A DNA stretch of 64,000 bases, from contig CAZLYU010000007.1 in NCBI GenBank assembly GCA_964563855.1, forward strand, positions 1 through 64,000, read 5' to 3'. Shown in pieces: positions 52,295 through 61,958 of the stretch. Position numbers and translations under genes: made by a program. This DNA comes from JAFGRR01 sp964563855 (GTDB taxonomy: Bacteria; Planctomycetota; Phycisphaerae; UBA1845; Fen-1342). The notes below the pieces were generated by a model that did not search any database, had not been told where the DNA came from, and was given only the letters and a program-made list of their open reading frames with translations. Position 1 is the first letter of the stretch. Each line of letters begins with the position of its first letter.

Positions 52295-53968
52295 TTATCG
52301 CACAATCAGCATGAGTTGGTTGAGCATGTCGCTGCTCACCGAGATCACGCGGCTGGACGCCTGGAAGCCGGTGCTGGCGGTGACGAGGCCAATGAACTCG
52401 CGACCAAGATCGACGTTGGACATTTCCAGCGCGCCGCCGCGCACGAGGCCCGCGCCGAACTGCCCGGGAGTGACGACGGCGGGGGCGCCGGAGTTGGGAC
52501 CGGCGCGATAGAGGTTCTCGCGCTCGGCGACCATGCCGGCGGGGTTGCGGAACGACGCGAGGGCGACCTGTCCGAGGGTGAGATCGATGCCGTTGGAGAA
52601 TGTTCCGACCACCGATCCGTCTTGCTCGACGTTGTAGCCGGTGAGCGTGCCGGGCGGGTAGCCGTCTTGCGAGGCGGCGACCGCGGTCGAACTTGCGGTG
52701 GCCAGTCCGTGCATCTGCGAGAAGTCGAGCATGAACGACAGCGGCGAGGCGGCGCCGCTCGCGCCCCGATCGATGTTGATCTGGGCGCCCTGCACATCGC
52801 GCACGTTGCCGTTGACGTCGAAGCTGAGCGTGCCCGTGCCGAGCGCGCGGGCGCCCTCGGCCTCGTCCGACTCGACATAGAAACGCCACTGCGGGCCCTG
52901 CGCCGTCTTGGCTTCGAGCGCGAACGTCACGTTGACCTGCACGGGGGCGCCGAGGCTGTCAAACACGGTGAAGCCGGTGTGAACACTCTCGCCAGTGGCC
53001 GAGTTGGTTTGTGAGAACCGAAAGGGGACGCTCGTGATATTGCTGGAACTGATGATGTCGGTCGGGCCGATGACGATGTCGTTGGCCGCGCCCGCGTTCG
53101 AGCGAACGGCCAGCGCTCCGCCCTCAACAAACACGCCGGGATCCCCGGGAAGTCCGGCCGTGTCTTGGATGCCTAGGGTGTCGCGCAGCCAGGCGGCGTA
53201 GTCGCCGAGGGTCGAGCCGTCGGTTCCGACGACGAAGGTTTGGGCGGGCAGTTCGCGACCGCCTTTGGTGACGCCGGCCACGGTGATCTCGTCGCCGTCG
53301 GCGAAGAGCGCGGCGCCGCCCGCGGCCGCGCGGAGATCGACGAGTGCGGTGGCGTCGACGGCGGGGGCGCCGCCGCCGGCGATGAGGGCCTGCGTGAGGC
53401 TCTGCGGCGAGTTGGTGCCGGCGACGCCATCGGCGGAGAGGTGGCCGTCGAGTGAGACCGAGCCGGTGGCCCGCGCGAGCGACTCGGCGCCGAGCGGGAC
53501 GCTGATGGCCGCGAGCTGGCCGGTGTTTACGGCGCCGGACGCGTCGGCGGTGAAGCCCTGCACGCGGTAGCCGTCGACCGAGACGAGTTCGTTGTTCGCA
53601 TCGAGGCTGAAGCTGCCGTCGCGTGTATAGGCGGGACCCGCCGGCGTATCGACGATGAAGAAGCCGGCGCCCTCGATGGCGAGATCACCGATCAGGCCGG
53701 TCGTTTCGACGGGGCCGGACTGAAAGTTGGTTTGGGTCGCGCCGGCGAGCACACCATGCCCGATCTGGGTCGGGTTGTTGCCGCCAGTGGCTTCGCTTGG
53801 CGAGGAGCCGTGGTTGAGCGTTTCGTAGAACTGCGACTGAAAGAGCGTGCGCGAGCCCTTGAACGCCGTGGTGTTCACGTTGGCGATGTTGTTACCAATC
53901 GTGTCGATGCGCGTTTGGTTCGCGTTGAGCCCACTGAGGCCGGTATAGAGCGCGCTGGTCAGCGCCAT
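52295..53968 (-). CDS. flgE: flagellar hook protein FlgE
   Basis: A 557-residue hook subunit. The N-terminus ALTSALYTGLSGLNANQTRI with DTIGNNIANVNTTAFKGSR is the rod/hook family signature. The next segment (GAGFFIVDTPAGPAYTRDGS) is the FlgE domain, and the C-terminal MSNVDLGREFIGLVTASTGF is the D0 coiled-coil part. The central region is long and Ala/Thr-rich, as in other large FlgE proteins. AGGAAG precedes the ATG. It is downstream of flgD, which caps hook assembly. Confidence 0.93.
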   Translation of the reverse strand: MALTSALYTGLSGLNANQTRIDTIGNNIANVNTTAFKGSRTLFQSQFYETLNHGSSPSEATGGNNPTQIGHGVLAGATQTNFQSGPVETTGLIGDLAIEGAGFFIVDTPAGPAYTRDGSFSLDANNELVSVDGYRVQGFTADASGAVNTGQLAAISVPLGAESLARATGSVSLDGHLSADGVAGTNSPQSLTQALIAGGGAPAVDATALVDLRAAAGGAALFADGDEITVAGVTKGGRELPAQTFVVGTDGSTLGDYAAWLRDTLGIQDTAGLPGDPGVFVEGGALAVRSNAGAANDIVIGPTDIISSSNITSVPFRFSQTNSATGESVHTGFTVFDSLGAPVQVNVTFALEAKTAQGPQWRFYVESDEAEGARALGTGTLSFDVNGNVRDVQGAQINIDRGASGAASPLSFMLDFSQMHGLATASSTAVAASQDGYPPGTLTGYNVEQDGSVVGTFSNGIDLTLGQVALASFRNPAGMVAERENLYRAGPNSGAPAVVTPGQFGAGLVRGGALEMSNVDLGREFIGLVTASTGFQASSRVISVSSDMLNQLMLIVR

Positions 53969-54020
53969 GGGTTACTTCCTCTCTCGGTGATGGACGAGGC
54001 GTTGCCGACCGTCGCCAGGA

Positions 54021-54581
54021 CTAGCGCTGCACGGGTGCGCTCTCGATCTCGAACAGACCTGGGATGCCCCAGCGAACGCGCGGCGGCGCGACCGCGGCGT
54101 CGTCAGCGGCGTGCTGCGCTCCGGCGGTCACGGTTGGGCTGGGCGGGGCGTCGCCCGGCGGCCGGGCGGCGACCGACTCGACGTCAACCGCGCGGATCGT
54201 CTGGCCGTTCTCGAGCTTCAGGGTTGCCGAGCCGTCGGATGCGAAGCGCACTTCGCTGACGACGCCGGAGATCGACGTGGGCTGACCGTCGGGACCTTCG
54301 CTGCGGCCGCTGACATACTTGCCGATGAGTTCGGCGGCGCCGAGGCTGCGCTGTTCGTCGGTCAGGGTGCTGAGTGTGCGGCCGAGTTGGTCGGAGACTT
54401 CGATGCTGCGAATTTGCGAGACCTGCGAGATCATGTCGGAGGTCTCATTCGGCTGAAACGGATCCTGATTGCGAAGCTCGGTGACGAGCAGCTCGAAGAA
54501 GTCATCGCTCTGCATCGCGTTCATGCCGTCGGTTGATCGCGTGCTGGCGGCGCTGGGGGCGCCGATGCTGCTGACGTTCAT
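54021..54581 (-). CDS. flgD: flagellar hook assembly protein FlgD
   Basis: A 186-residue hook cap protein with the conserved DDFFELLVTELRNQDPFQPN and SDMISQVSQIRSIEVSDQL in its N-terminal third, then the FlgD tudor/Ig-like region (YVSGRSEGPDGQPTSISGVV). An Ala/Pro-rich tail ends it. The ATG at 54581 is preceded by GGAGC and starts the known pattern; upstream in-frame sequence is Arg-rich and is not counted. It lies between fliK and flgE. Confidence 0.92.
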   Translation of the reverse strand: MNVSSIGAPSAASTRSTDGMNAMQSDDFFELLVTELRNQDPFQPNETSDMISQVSQIRSIEVSDQLGRTLSTLTDEQRSLGAAELIGKYVSGRSEGPDGQPTSISGVVSEVRFASDGSATLKLENGQTIRAVDVESVAARPPGDAPPSPTVTAGAQHAADDAAVAPPRVRWGIPGLFEIESAPVQR

Positions 54582-54649
54582 GTGCGGGGTGCTCCGTGTT
54601 GCATCGTCAGAGTCGGTTCGTCGTCGGCTGCGCCGCGCTCCGCGCTGCG

Positions 54650-55921
54650 TCAGGCCCACACATTCAGACCGGCCTCCGCCAGTCCACGCTCGAGCGACGG
54701 TGTGCTGAGGTCAGCGGCCGTCGCGCCGGTGTGCGGCTCCGCCGCACCGCGCTCCGCGTGAGAGCGCTCGTGTCCCGATGAGGAGTCGCGCCGCGATTCG
54801 CTTTGGGCGAAAGTCGCGTCACGCTGGTTCGGCTCGAAGCTTTGGGCCGTCGTGGACGGCGACTTCAGCTCCATCTGTTCGAGCCGGACACCGGCGGCTT
54901 CCAGGCCGGCCCTCAGGGACTCGATGTCTGAACGAAGCATTTGGTGTGCCAACGCGGTTTGAGGCTCGATGGTGACGCGCGTCGCGTGGTGCTGTTGTTC
55001 GATTTTCAGGCGAATGGCGCCCAATTCGGGCGGATTGAGCCGGATCGTCGTCCGCGCGTGATCCTTCCCGACCTCGAGTTTCACGAAGCGCAGAATCTTC
55101 TCGAAGTGCTCCGTATTGCGCGGCGTGGGTTGCGCCGGGGCCGCGGGCTTCGCGGCGGGTTGCCGTGTTCGTGCGGCGGCGTCGCTCGCTGCGCCGACCG
55201 GCGATGTCGACGCCGAAGACCCCGGCGCCGTCGTGGTCAGCGGTGCGGAAACGCCAACCGGGGCGGCGCTGGCGGCGACGGGCGGTCGTGCGGGTTGAGC
55301 CGGTGAAACCTGGGTTGGCGAACCGAGCGAGCGGGGCGTCTCAACGGCGGGCGAGCCAGCGGCTGACGGCTGGGGCGCCGGAGTGGATCGGGCGGACGTC
55401 GCGGCCTGAGACTGCTCAGTCGGTTGCGGTCGTCCTTGGGTCTCCGGACGCGAATCGGCGTGGCGCGTGGGGGGCGCGTCGTCGCGTCGCGTGGTTGGCG
55501 CGCGTTGCGTCTCGCGGTCTTGGGTCTGGGCCGATCGCGGTTGGTCGTTTGTCTGGAGCTTGCTGTCGGGCGGCGACTTCGGAGTGCTGTGTTCGGCGGC
55601 GGTGGGCTGACGACCGGCCTCGCGGAGCTGCTCGTTGAATGTCCGTTGTTTATCTGCGCCACGCTGCACCGCGGCGTCGAAACGCGTTTCGCGCTCGGCC
55701 GCGCGGCTGGTGGGGGCGAAGGCGCGCTCGTCGCTCCAGGCCGCGTTGGTCGCTTGTGCCGCGAGCGATGTCGATGCGGCGGCGACGTCGAGCACGGACG
55801 GCTCCGGACGTCGAGGTAAACTCGGCGGAACGGATTGGGCCGCGGACGAGGGACGGGCGAGGCCTCCCCGCGGGAGGTTCGCCAGCGCCGCCGCGAGCGA
55901 CGGACGCAGCAGAGTTTGCAA
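54650..55921 (-). CDS. fliK: flagellar hook-length control protein FliK
   Basis: A 423-residue protein: a long low-complexity Ala/Pro/Thr/Gln N-terminal part (residues 1-275, typical of the ruler region) and a C-terminal FliK domain at about 280-370 with TTIRLNPPELGAIRLKIEQQ and LRAGLEAAGVRLEQMELKS. A TTG start has AGGAG seven bases upstream. It follows the MotE-like gene by ten bases. The end overlaps no gene; flgD begins about 70 bases later. Confidence 0.88.
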   Translation of the reverse strand: MQTLLRPSLAAALANLPRGGLARPSSAAQSVPPSLPRRPEPSVLDVAAASTSLAAQATNAAWSDERAFAPTSRAAERETRFDAAVQRGADKQRTFNEQLREAGRQPTAAEHSTPKSPPDSKLQTNDQPRSAQTQDRETQRAPTTRRDDAPPTRHADSRPETQGRPQPTEQSQAATSARSTPAPQPSAAGSPAVETPRSLGSPTQVSPAQPARPPVAASAAPVGVSAPLTTTAPGSSASTSPVGAASDAAARTRQPAAKPAAPAQPTPRNTEHFEKILRFVKLEVGKDHARTTIRLNPPELGAIRLKIEQQHHATRVTIEPQTALAHQMLRSDIESLRAGLEAAGVRLEQMELKSPSTTAQSFEPNQRDATFAQSESRRDSSSGHERSHAERGAAEPHTGATAADLSTPSLERGLAEAGLNVWA

Positions 55922-55931
55922 GCGAGGGCTC

Positions 55932-56627
55932 CTAGGAAGGAGCGTCGCCCGTCGTCTTCCCTGACTGCGGGACGAGTTCGTCTAACTCCATCAAACGCAG
56001 TCGCTCCAGCAACTGGTTCATCACGTTTGTTTCCTGCGGCCCGGTGAATTCATCGAGGATGCGCTGCCGTTTGCTGATCGAGAGCGCGTTGAGCACCAGC
56101 ACGGCGTCGCTCGGCTGTTGCTCCCACAGGTAGAGCAGGTGCGCCTTGCCCTGCTTGGGGTCGAGTTTGGCGACGGTGTCGAGCAGGCTTTTGAAGCCCG
56201 CATCTTTGTCGGCCTCGAGCAAACGGCGCCGCTGGGCCTCCCAGTCGGCGACCTGGGCGTCAAACGACTCGCCGCGGGTCATGAGCTCGTGGGCCGCCTG
56301 GTCGAGCAGCTCCTGACGATGGGCGAGATCGGTGAGCGCGCGATCGATGCGTGCGTCGACGAGGTGTTTCGCGCTGAGTGCGGCGCGAACGGTGTCGACG
56401 CTCATCACCGGATCGGGTGTTGGCTCGACGGGTTCCGATTCTGGCTCGGGCGGCGGATTGATCATGTCGTCATGCAGGCCGCGCAAGGTCTCGACGATGA
56501 ACTCGGCTCGGTCGTTGGTGAGTTTTCCGCCGCCGATCAGCACGCCCATCACGCCGCCGATCGCCAGCAACGTGCTGATGCTGACAATCGCGAGGGCGTG
56601 ATAGAGTTTGTTGAGCAGCGGACCCAT
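55932..56627 (-). CDS. MotE-like flagellar membrane protein
   Basis: A 231-residue protein with one N-terminal membrane helix (ALAIVSISTLLAIGGVMG, about residues 11-29), a Pro/Glu-rich spacer (NPPPEPESEPVEPTPDPV), a coiled-coil stretch and a C-terminal helical part with KSLLDTVAKLDPKQGKAHLL and SISKRQRILDEFTGPQ, resembling the MgtE-N-like fold of MotE, the periplasmic chaperone for MotC. Its place between fliJ and fliK matches MotE genes of other bacteria. Whether it serves the motor or the export apparatus is not known. Confidence 0.65.
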   Translation of the reverse strand: MGPLLNKLYHALAIVSISTLLAIGGVMGVLIGGGKLTNDRAEFIVETLRGLHDDMINPPPEPESEPVEPTPDPVMSVDTVRAALSAKHLVDARIDRALTDLAHRQELLDQAAHELMTRGESFDAQVADWEAQRRRLLEADKDAGFKSLLDTVAKLDPKQGKAHLLYLWEQQPSDAVLVLNALSISKRQRILDEFTGPQETNVMNQLLERLRLMELDELVPQSGKTTGDAPS

Positions 56628-56645
56628 CGATCCTGCGCCTCGTGG

Positions 56646-57113
56646 CTAGCCGTCGGTTGCGGCGGACTGTTGGTCGGTGTGCAAACGGCGCGCCACTTCG
56701 TCGAAAGTCTCTTGTTCACGGCGTTCGGCGACGTCGTGATGTTCGCGCTGGCGGCGCTCACGGAGCTTCTCGATCGCCTTGCGTTCAACCCGTGTGTGTC
56801 GCCAACTGGCTTCGAGTTCTTGCAACTTTTCGAGAATCGTCTTGCGGTGTTGGTCGCGCAGGGCCGTCATGCGCTGCAAGTGCGCGATCCAGGTGCGCCC
56901 TTGCGCGAGCCCCGCGCGATCGAGCACCTCGTTTTGTTGCGCGTCCAGCAATGCCGCCTGTTGCTTGCGGATGGCGTCTTCGGTCTCACGGTCGAGCTGG
57001 GCCAATTGGTTGAGTTCAGCCCGTTGCTCCGCGACGCGGCGTTGCGCCTGCTCTTCGCGCAAGCGGCGCAATCGCAGCAACGATTCGAGGGCGAAGACGA
57101 ACCGCCGGGCCAT
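56646..57113 (-). CDS. fliJ: flagellar export chaperone FliJ
   Basis: A 155-residue coiled-coil protein, almost all helix and rich in Arg, Glu and Gln (FVFALESLLRLRRLREEQAQ at the N-terminus). It lies directly after fliI with three bases between them, and its ribosome-binding site GGAGGTGC overlaps the fliI end. Sequence alone is low in information; assignment rests on size, coiled coil and its place between fliI and the MotE-like gene. FliJ links the FliI hexamer to the export gate. Confidence 0.85.
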   Translation of the reverse strand: MARRFVFALESLLRLRRLREEQAQRRVAEQRAELNQLAQLDRETEDAIRKQQAALLDAQQNEVLDRAGLAQGRTWIAHLQRMTALRDQHRKTILEKLQELEASWRHTRVERKAIEKLRERRQREHHDVAERREQETFDEVARRLHTDQQSAATDG

Positions 57114-57116
57114 GGT

Positions 57117-58487
57117 TTAAGCACCTCCTGGTGGCGACGCCCCGCGGCGCGTGGCCAGACTACGGCGAGTTTCATCCAAGGCGTTTGACAGCGCCTGCAG
57201 CCCAGTGACTGACTCCTCAAACTTCACGCCGGCGCCGCGTTCCTGCTGCAGGAACGCCTCGACCACCTTGCGTGTCTGCACGGCGACGTCGTAGTCGGCA
57301 TTGGCGCCGGGCGCGTAGGCGCCGATGTTCACCAGATCTTCGATTTCCGCCCACGTCGCCAGCACCTGGCGCACCTGTCGCGCGGCGGCGCGATGCTCGG
57401 GCGAGATGACGTCGTCAGCGACGCGGCTGATGCTCGCGAGCACGTCGATCGCTGGGTAGTGGCCGCGGTTGGCGAGCTTGCGACTGAGCCACACGTGGCC
57501 ATCGAGAATTCCGCGCACCGCGTCGGCGAGCGGGTCGTCCATGTCATCCCCTTCGACGAGCACGGTGTACAGCCCCGTGATCGAGCCGCGCTCGGTGCGT
57601 CCGCTGCGCTCCAGCAGCGTCGGGAGCATGGCGAACACGCTTGGGGGATAGCCCTTCGCTGTGGGCGGCTCGCCGGCGGCCAGTCCGATCTGGCGCTGGG
57701 CCATGGCGAAGCGCGTGAGTGAGTCCATCATGAGCAGCACGTCGCGCCCCTGATCGCGAAAGAACTCCGCGATCGCCGTCCCGTGTTGCGCGGCGCGGAC
57801 CCGCAGCGCCGCGGGCGCATCGGACGTGCACACCACGACCACGCTGCGGGCCAATCCTTCGGGGCCGAGATGCTGCTGAAGAAAGTCTTTGACCTCCCGA
57901 CCACGCTCGCCCACCAGCACCACCACGTTGATGTCGGCCTGCGTGTGGCGACAGAGCATGCCGAGCAGCACGCTCTTTCCGACCCCCGTGCCGGCAAACA
58001 CGCCCAGCCGCTGGCCGCGACCCGCGGTGAGCAGCGCGTCGAGGGCGCGCACGCCCAGTCCGAGCGGGGTGTCGATCGTGGCGCGTTCCAGCGGTCGCGG
58101 TGCGGCGCGCAACAGCGGGTAACGCGTGTTGAGCAGCGGCGGCGGTCGGTCGTCAAGCGGACGTCCCTGCGCGTCGAGCACGCGGCCGAGCAGATCAAAC
58201 CCGACCGGCACGCGCGGCGGACCGCTCACGCACACGATCGGGTCGCCCGGCGACACGCCCTGCGGTTCGCCCAGCATGCTCAGCAACGTACGGGCGCCGT
58301 CGAGCCCGACGACTTCCGCTTCGCGCGGGCCGTCGCGACGCGTATGAACGATGCACCGCGCGCTGATTGGGGCCGGCAACCCGACTGCGGCGACGTTGAC
58401 GCCGCGGACGGCGTCGACCCGACCGTGCAGCCTTTCGGTGAGCAACGCGTCCACTTCCCCGGCAATCGTGTCGAACACGCTCGTCAT
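57117..58487 (-). CDS. fliI: flagellum-specific ATPase FliI
   Basis: A 456-residue F1-like ATPase that energises flagellar protein export. Walker A is GVFAGTGVGKSVLLGM (about residue 168), Walker B in VLLMMDSLTRFAMAQRQIG, and the family motif AKGYPPSVFAMLPTLLERSG. The ATG overlaps the fliH stop (ATGA); the open frame continues upstream into shadow sequence which is rejected. The C-terminal part (EDLVNIGAYAPGANADYD) is typical. Confidence 0.95.
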   Translation of the reverse strand: MTSVFDTIAGEVDALLTERLHGRVDAVRGVNVAAVGLPAPISARCIVHTRRDGPREAEVVGLDGARTLLSMLGEPQGVSPGDPIVCVSGPPRVPVGFDLLGRVLDAQGRPLDDRPPPLLNTRYPLLRAAPRPLERATIDTPLGLGVRALDALLTAGRGQRLGVFAGTGVGKSVLLGMLCRHTQADINVVVLVGERGREVKDFLQQHLGPEGLARSVVVVCTSDAPAALRVRAAQHGTAIAEFFRDQGRDVLLMMDSLTRFAMAQRQIGLAAGEPPTAKGYPPSVFAMLPTLLERSGRTERGSITGLYTVLVEGDDMDDPLADAVRGILDGHVWLSRKLANRGHYPAIDVLASISRVADDVISPEHRAAARQVRQVLATWAEIEDLVNIGAYAPGANADYDVAVQTRKVVEAFLQQERGAGVKFEESVTGLQALSNALDETRRSLATRRGASPPGGA

Positions 58488-59203
58488 GCCGCGCCATCCG
58501 ACTCGATGGGTCGTTCGGCGTTTTCGCAGAGCGCTGCGGCGATCTGTTCGAGTTGGGTCGTGAGTTGCGCGTCGACGGTCAGGGGGGTCGCGTGCAAGAC
58601 GACGCCGCCGCGCCCCACCGATTCGTCGGCGACGAGGCGTACGTGCTGCGCGTCGGCGATGCGTGCAGCGAGTTGCGGCAGCCAATCGGCGATCCCCTGT
58701 TGATCGTCGGGATGCAGATGCAACTCGGCGTTGGCGGCGTCGCGCGTCAGTTGCAGCACTTGCTCGACATTTCCCTTCACCACCGCGGGATTGCTCTCCG
58801 GCAGCGTCTTGCACACGCGTCGGGCGATGCGCACAGCCAACTCGATGAAGCCCGACTCAGCCTGGGCCAGCAGGCGGTGGCGGTTCTGGTCGATCTGGGT
58901 GAACGCCGCATCGAGCGTGTGCAGGAGCTGCTCGATGCGCTTGGACTGTGCCGCGAGCGCGCTGGCCCGGGTTTCGGTTTCAATCTCGGCGCGGCCGGCC
59001 TCGCGGCCCTCCGCGAGTCCCTGCTGGTGCGCCGTCTCACGGATGGTGCGGGCTTCGTCTGCGGCGCGCTCGCGAGCGTCGGCGATGATACGCCGCGCCT
59101 CGGCCTGCGCGCGCTGCGCCATGCTCTCCGCCGCCCGTTCGAGCTTGGCGAAGGAGAACGTTCGCGAGTCGATAAGCTGTTCGCGTTTGATGACGCTGGC
59201 CAT
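58484..59203 (-). CDS. fliH: flagellar assembly protein FliH
   Basis: A 239-residue regulator of FliI. It has a charged N-terminal part rich in Ala/Arg/Glu (AQRAQAEARRIIADARERAA), a Gly/Glu-spaced helix (GLAEGREAGRAEIETE, the AxxxG pattern region of FliH) and a C-terminal domain with LAVRIARRVCKTLPESNP and HPDDQQGI. It ends overlapping fliI and starts 13 bases after fliG. Confidence 0.92.
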   Translation of the reverse strand: MASVIKREQLIDSRTFSFAKLERAAESMAQRAQAEARRIIADARERAADEARTIRETAHQQGLAEGREAGRAEIETETRASALAAQSKRIEQLLHTLDAAFTQIDQNRHRLLAQAESGFIELAVRIARRVCKTLPESNPAVVKGNVEQVLQLTRDAANAELHLHPDDQQGIADWLPQLAARIADAQHVRLVADESVGRGGVVLHATPLTVDAQLTTQLEQIAAALCENAERPIESDGAA

Positions 59204-59216
59204 AACGTTCTCTGGA

Positions 59217-60251
59217 TTAGATGATCATGTCCTTCTCGCTGCCCTTTCCGCTGATGATGACTTCGCCCGCGTCTTCGAGTCGCCGCACGATGTCGACGAT
59301 CTTCTGCTGGGCGGACTCGACATCGCTGAGACGGACCGGGCCCATGAACTCCATCTCTTCGTGGATAAGCTGTGCGGCGCGTTCGGACATGTTGCTGAAG
59401 ATCTTCTGTTTCAGATCGTCGCTGGCGCTCTTGAGCGCGATCGCCAACTCCTCGTTGCCAACTTCCTTCAACACGGCCTGGATGCCCTTGTCGTTGACAT
59501 GGATGATGTCTTCGAAGACGAACATCAGTCGGCGGATCTCTTCGACAAGGTCGGGATCGGTGTTTTCAAGCCCTTCCAGAATCGCGCGCTCCGAGGCGCG
59601 ACCCGCGAGATTGAGGATTTCCGCAACCGCGCCGGCGCCGCCCACACGCTCGAAGCGCTCGGAGACCAGACCCGCGAGGCGCTTCTCCAGGCCGCGCTCC
59701 ACTTCCTTGATGACGTCGGGACTGGTGTGGTCCATATTGGCGATGCGGGTGACGACTTCGACCTGCCGTTCGTTGTCGAGCCCGGTCAGGATTTCGCTCG
59801 CCAGACCCGAAGGTACATGCGACAGAATGAGCGCGATCGTCTGCGGATGCTCTTCCTGCAAGAATGTCAGCAAGTTGTCCTTCTCTGTCTTTTGCAGGAA
59901 GTTGAACGGCTGCTCATAGACCTGGTGCTCGAGCGCCGAGATGATGCGTCGCGCCTCATCCGCCGGTAGCGACTTCTGCAACAGAACACGGGCCCACGGC
60001 AGCCCCCCGGAATCCATGTACTGACGGGCCAAAACCAAGTTGTAGAATTCAGACACGACTTCGCGGCGAACGCTCGCCGAGACATTCAGGCTGACAATCT
60101 CGCGTGACAACTCCTCCACCGCGTCCGCCGGCAGTTGACGCAGAATCAGCGCCGCGGAGTCTTGCGGCAGCGCTACGACCAGCGTGGCCGCCTTTTGCAG
60201 GCTGCTCATTTCGTCCAGCGATCGAATCTCGCCTTTACGCTGCCGCGACAC
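59217..60251 (-). CDS. fliG: flagellar motor switch protein FliG
   Basis: A 344-residue C-ring protein. Marks are KAATLVVALPQDSAALILRQ at the N-terminus, the central EEHPQTIALILSHVPSG and the C-terminal motor-contacting helices with FVFEDIIHVNDKGIQAVLKE and MSERAAQLIHEEMEFMGPVR. GTG start with AAGGAG nine bases upstream, overlapping the fliF stop region (six-base gap). The normal length is about 330. Confidence 0.95.
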   Translation of the reverse strand: MSRQRKGEIRSLDEMSSLQKAATLVVALPQDSAALILRQLPADAVEELSREIVSLNVSASVRREVVSEFYNLVLARQYMDSGGLPWARVLLQKSLPADEARRIISALEHQVYEQPFNFLQKTEKDNLLTFLQEEHPQTIALILSHVPSGLASEILTGLDNERQVEVVTRIANMDHTSPDVIKEVERGLEKRLAGLVSERFERVGGAGAVAEILNLAGRASERAILEGLENTDPDLVEEIRRLMFVFEDIIHVNDKGIQAVLKEVGNEELAIALKSASDDLKQKIFSNMSERAAQLIHEEMEFMGPVRLSDVESAQQKIVDIVRRLEDAGEVIISGKGSEKDMII

Positions 60252-60257
60252 GACCTG

Positions 60258-61958
60258 CTACTCCTTCGACTGCATCCAGCGTTCGAAGACGTTCGCCACA
60301 ACCTGCGGGTCTTTCTGGAGGTACTCGGAGACCTGGTCGACCATCTTGTTGACGGCGACGGTTTCCTCATCGACCTCGTGCGCTTCGAGTACGCCGTCGG
60401 TGGTCTCTGTCGCGGGTAGTCGCGTCCCCTCCGCCGCGGGTCGCATGTTGGCCTGGTCGGCGAAGTCCTGAACGTCTTCGGCGGCGCGGCGTGCGGCGTC
60501 GATCGCCTCTTGCGGGAGGCCGAGCTCGAGCCCAAACGCTTCACCCTCGCTCGGCCGACGGGCCAGCTTCATCATGAAACCCAACGCCACGAACGCCAGC
60601 AGCGTCAGCGCCGCCTGCGGCGCGTAGCGCCCCGCGAGACCCAGCGCGCTGTCCATGGTCGAAGCCGCGACAACCTCGGTGGTCGGTTCGATATCGATGT
60701 GCCACGTGACGTCGACGACCTGGTCGGCGGTCACCGCCTCCGTCGTTCGCACGAGCATTAGGACCTGCTTGGTGACATCTTCCTTCAGGTCAGTGAACGT
60801 CTCCTCCAGTTCCTCAAACGTCGGCGTCTCGGCGTCGGGGTTGCGCCGCATATACAGATTGGCCAGATAGATGTCAGAGAGGCTGACCGCGGCGAACACC
60901 TGCTCGGCGTCTCCCGCCGGCGTCGACTCTTCGAGCGTTCGGCGGCCGACGGCGAGCTCGGTGCGCGAGGTGCTCTCCTGCGTGTTGTCGCCAAGCGGCG
61001 CGCCCCCAGCGGTGGTGCCGAGATTCGGCCGCGCGCCCGGCTCGCCGCTGAGGCGTGCGTTGGTGCTGCTAAGCGAACTGGTTTCGATGTTCGCCTCGAC
61101 CGCCGTCGTCGGCTCGTCGCTGGTGGCCCGGCGCGTCGTGGAGTTCAGAATGACGTTAACGCTCACCCGAGCCATCGGGTCGGGCAGGTGCATCGCGATT
61201 TTGTGAGTCAGGGCCTCTTCGCGCTGCATTTGCTCGCGTCGCAAAACCGTCATGCCGCCGTCGGCGAGTTCCCCAGTTGGCCAGGCGGTGGCGCCGAGCG
61301 AGTCGACGACGTGGACCCGCTCGGGCGTGAGCCCGGTCACGGCGCCGGCGACCAATCCGGCGACGCTACGCGCCAGATTGCGCGGCACCGGCTCGCGGCC
61401 GCGCATTTCGATGGTGACGCCGGCGCTGGCCCGCGTGGGCGTGCGTTCGACCAGGCGCACCTTTGAGTCGAGGTTCAGGAAGACGCGGGCGCCCTTCACG
61501 CCGTTGAACGTCTGAATGTGGCGCTCGAGTTCGGTCTGCAGCGCGACAACCCAGCGGCGTTTGTTCTCTTCCTGCGAGATCCACGGATTCGACTCGCGCA
61601 CCAATTGCTCGAACGATGCCGAGAGGTCTTCGGGCAGCAGCTCGCGCTGCTGAAGGGAGGCGCGCAGCGCGGGTGTGCTGAGGTTGGAGCGGGTCAGCAC
61701 CCGCGTTCCCTCGATCCGGAAGTCGCTGCCCTCGACCAGGTTCATCTCGACCAGGCCGGTTCGGATGCGCGCCAGTTCTTCCGCCGAGAGATCCTGCTCG
61801 AGCAGCGGCGACATCGATGGCTGGGCCGCCCACTGGGTCAGCCATGCCAGCGACCCGGCGACGAGCACCGCACCCAGCATGATCGCCAGCCGCTGCGAGA
61901 GGTTCATCTCGCGCAGTTGAGCGCCGATGAGGCCCAGACTTTTGCGCAGCGACTCCAT
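60258..61958 (-). CDS. fliF: flagellar MS-ring protein FliF
   Basis: A 566-residue double-membrane-spanning ring protein. Residues 1-40 include the first membrane segment (LAIMLGAVLVAGSLAWLT). The ring-building region has VEGSDFRIEGTRVLTRSNLS and VKGARVFLNLDSKVRLVERT. The second membrane segment is near 480 (APQAALTLLAFVALGFMMKL). The C-terminal FliG-binding tail is acidic (TDGVLEAHEVDEETVAVNKM). An alternative start 14 codons upstream (62000) is possible. First gene of the flagellar operon. Confidence 0.92.
   Translation of the reverse strand: MESLRKSLGLIGAQLREMNLSQRLAIMLGAVLVAGSLAWLTQWAAQPSMSPLLEQDLSAEELARIRTGLVEMNLVEGSDFRIEGTRVLTRSNLSTPALRASLQQRELLPEDLSASFEQLVRESNPWISQEENKRRWVVALQTELERHIQTFNGVKGARVFLNLDSKVRLVERTPTRASAGVTIEMRGREPVPRNLARSVAGLVAGAVTGLTPERVHVVDSLGATAWPTGELADGGMTVLRREQMQREEALTHKIAMHLPDPMARVSVNVILNSTTRRATSDEPTTAVEANIETSSLSSTNARLSGEPGARPNLGTTAGGAPLGDNTQESTSRTELAVGRRTLEESTPAGDAEQVFAAVSLSDIYLANLYMRRNPDAETPTFEELEETFTDLKEDVTKQVLMLVRTTEAVTADQVVDVTWHIDIEPTTEVVAASTMDSALGLAGRYAPQAALTLLAFVALGFMMKLARRPSEGEAFGLELGLPQEAIDAARRAAEDVQDFADQANMRPAAEGTRLPATETTDGVLEAHEVDEETVAVNKMVDQVSEYLQKDPQVVANVFERWMQSKE

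Noticed and set aside
51813..52889. N-terminal extension giving an 872-residue radical SAM protein
   Set aside because: The extension is arginine-rich, antisense to flgE and flbD, and the cobalamin domain begins at the TTG at 51812 with a good ribosome-binding site.
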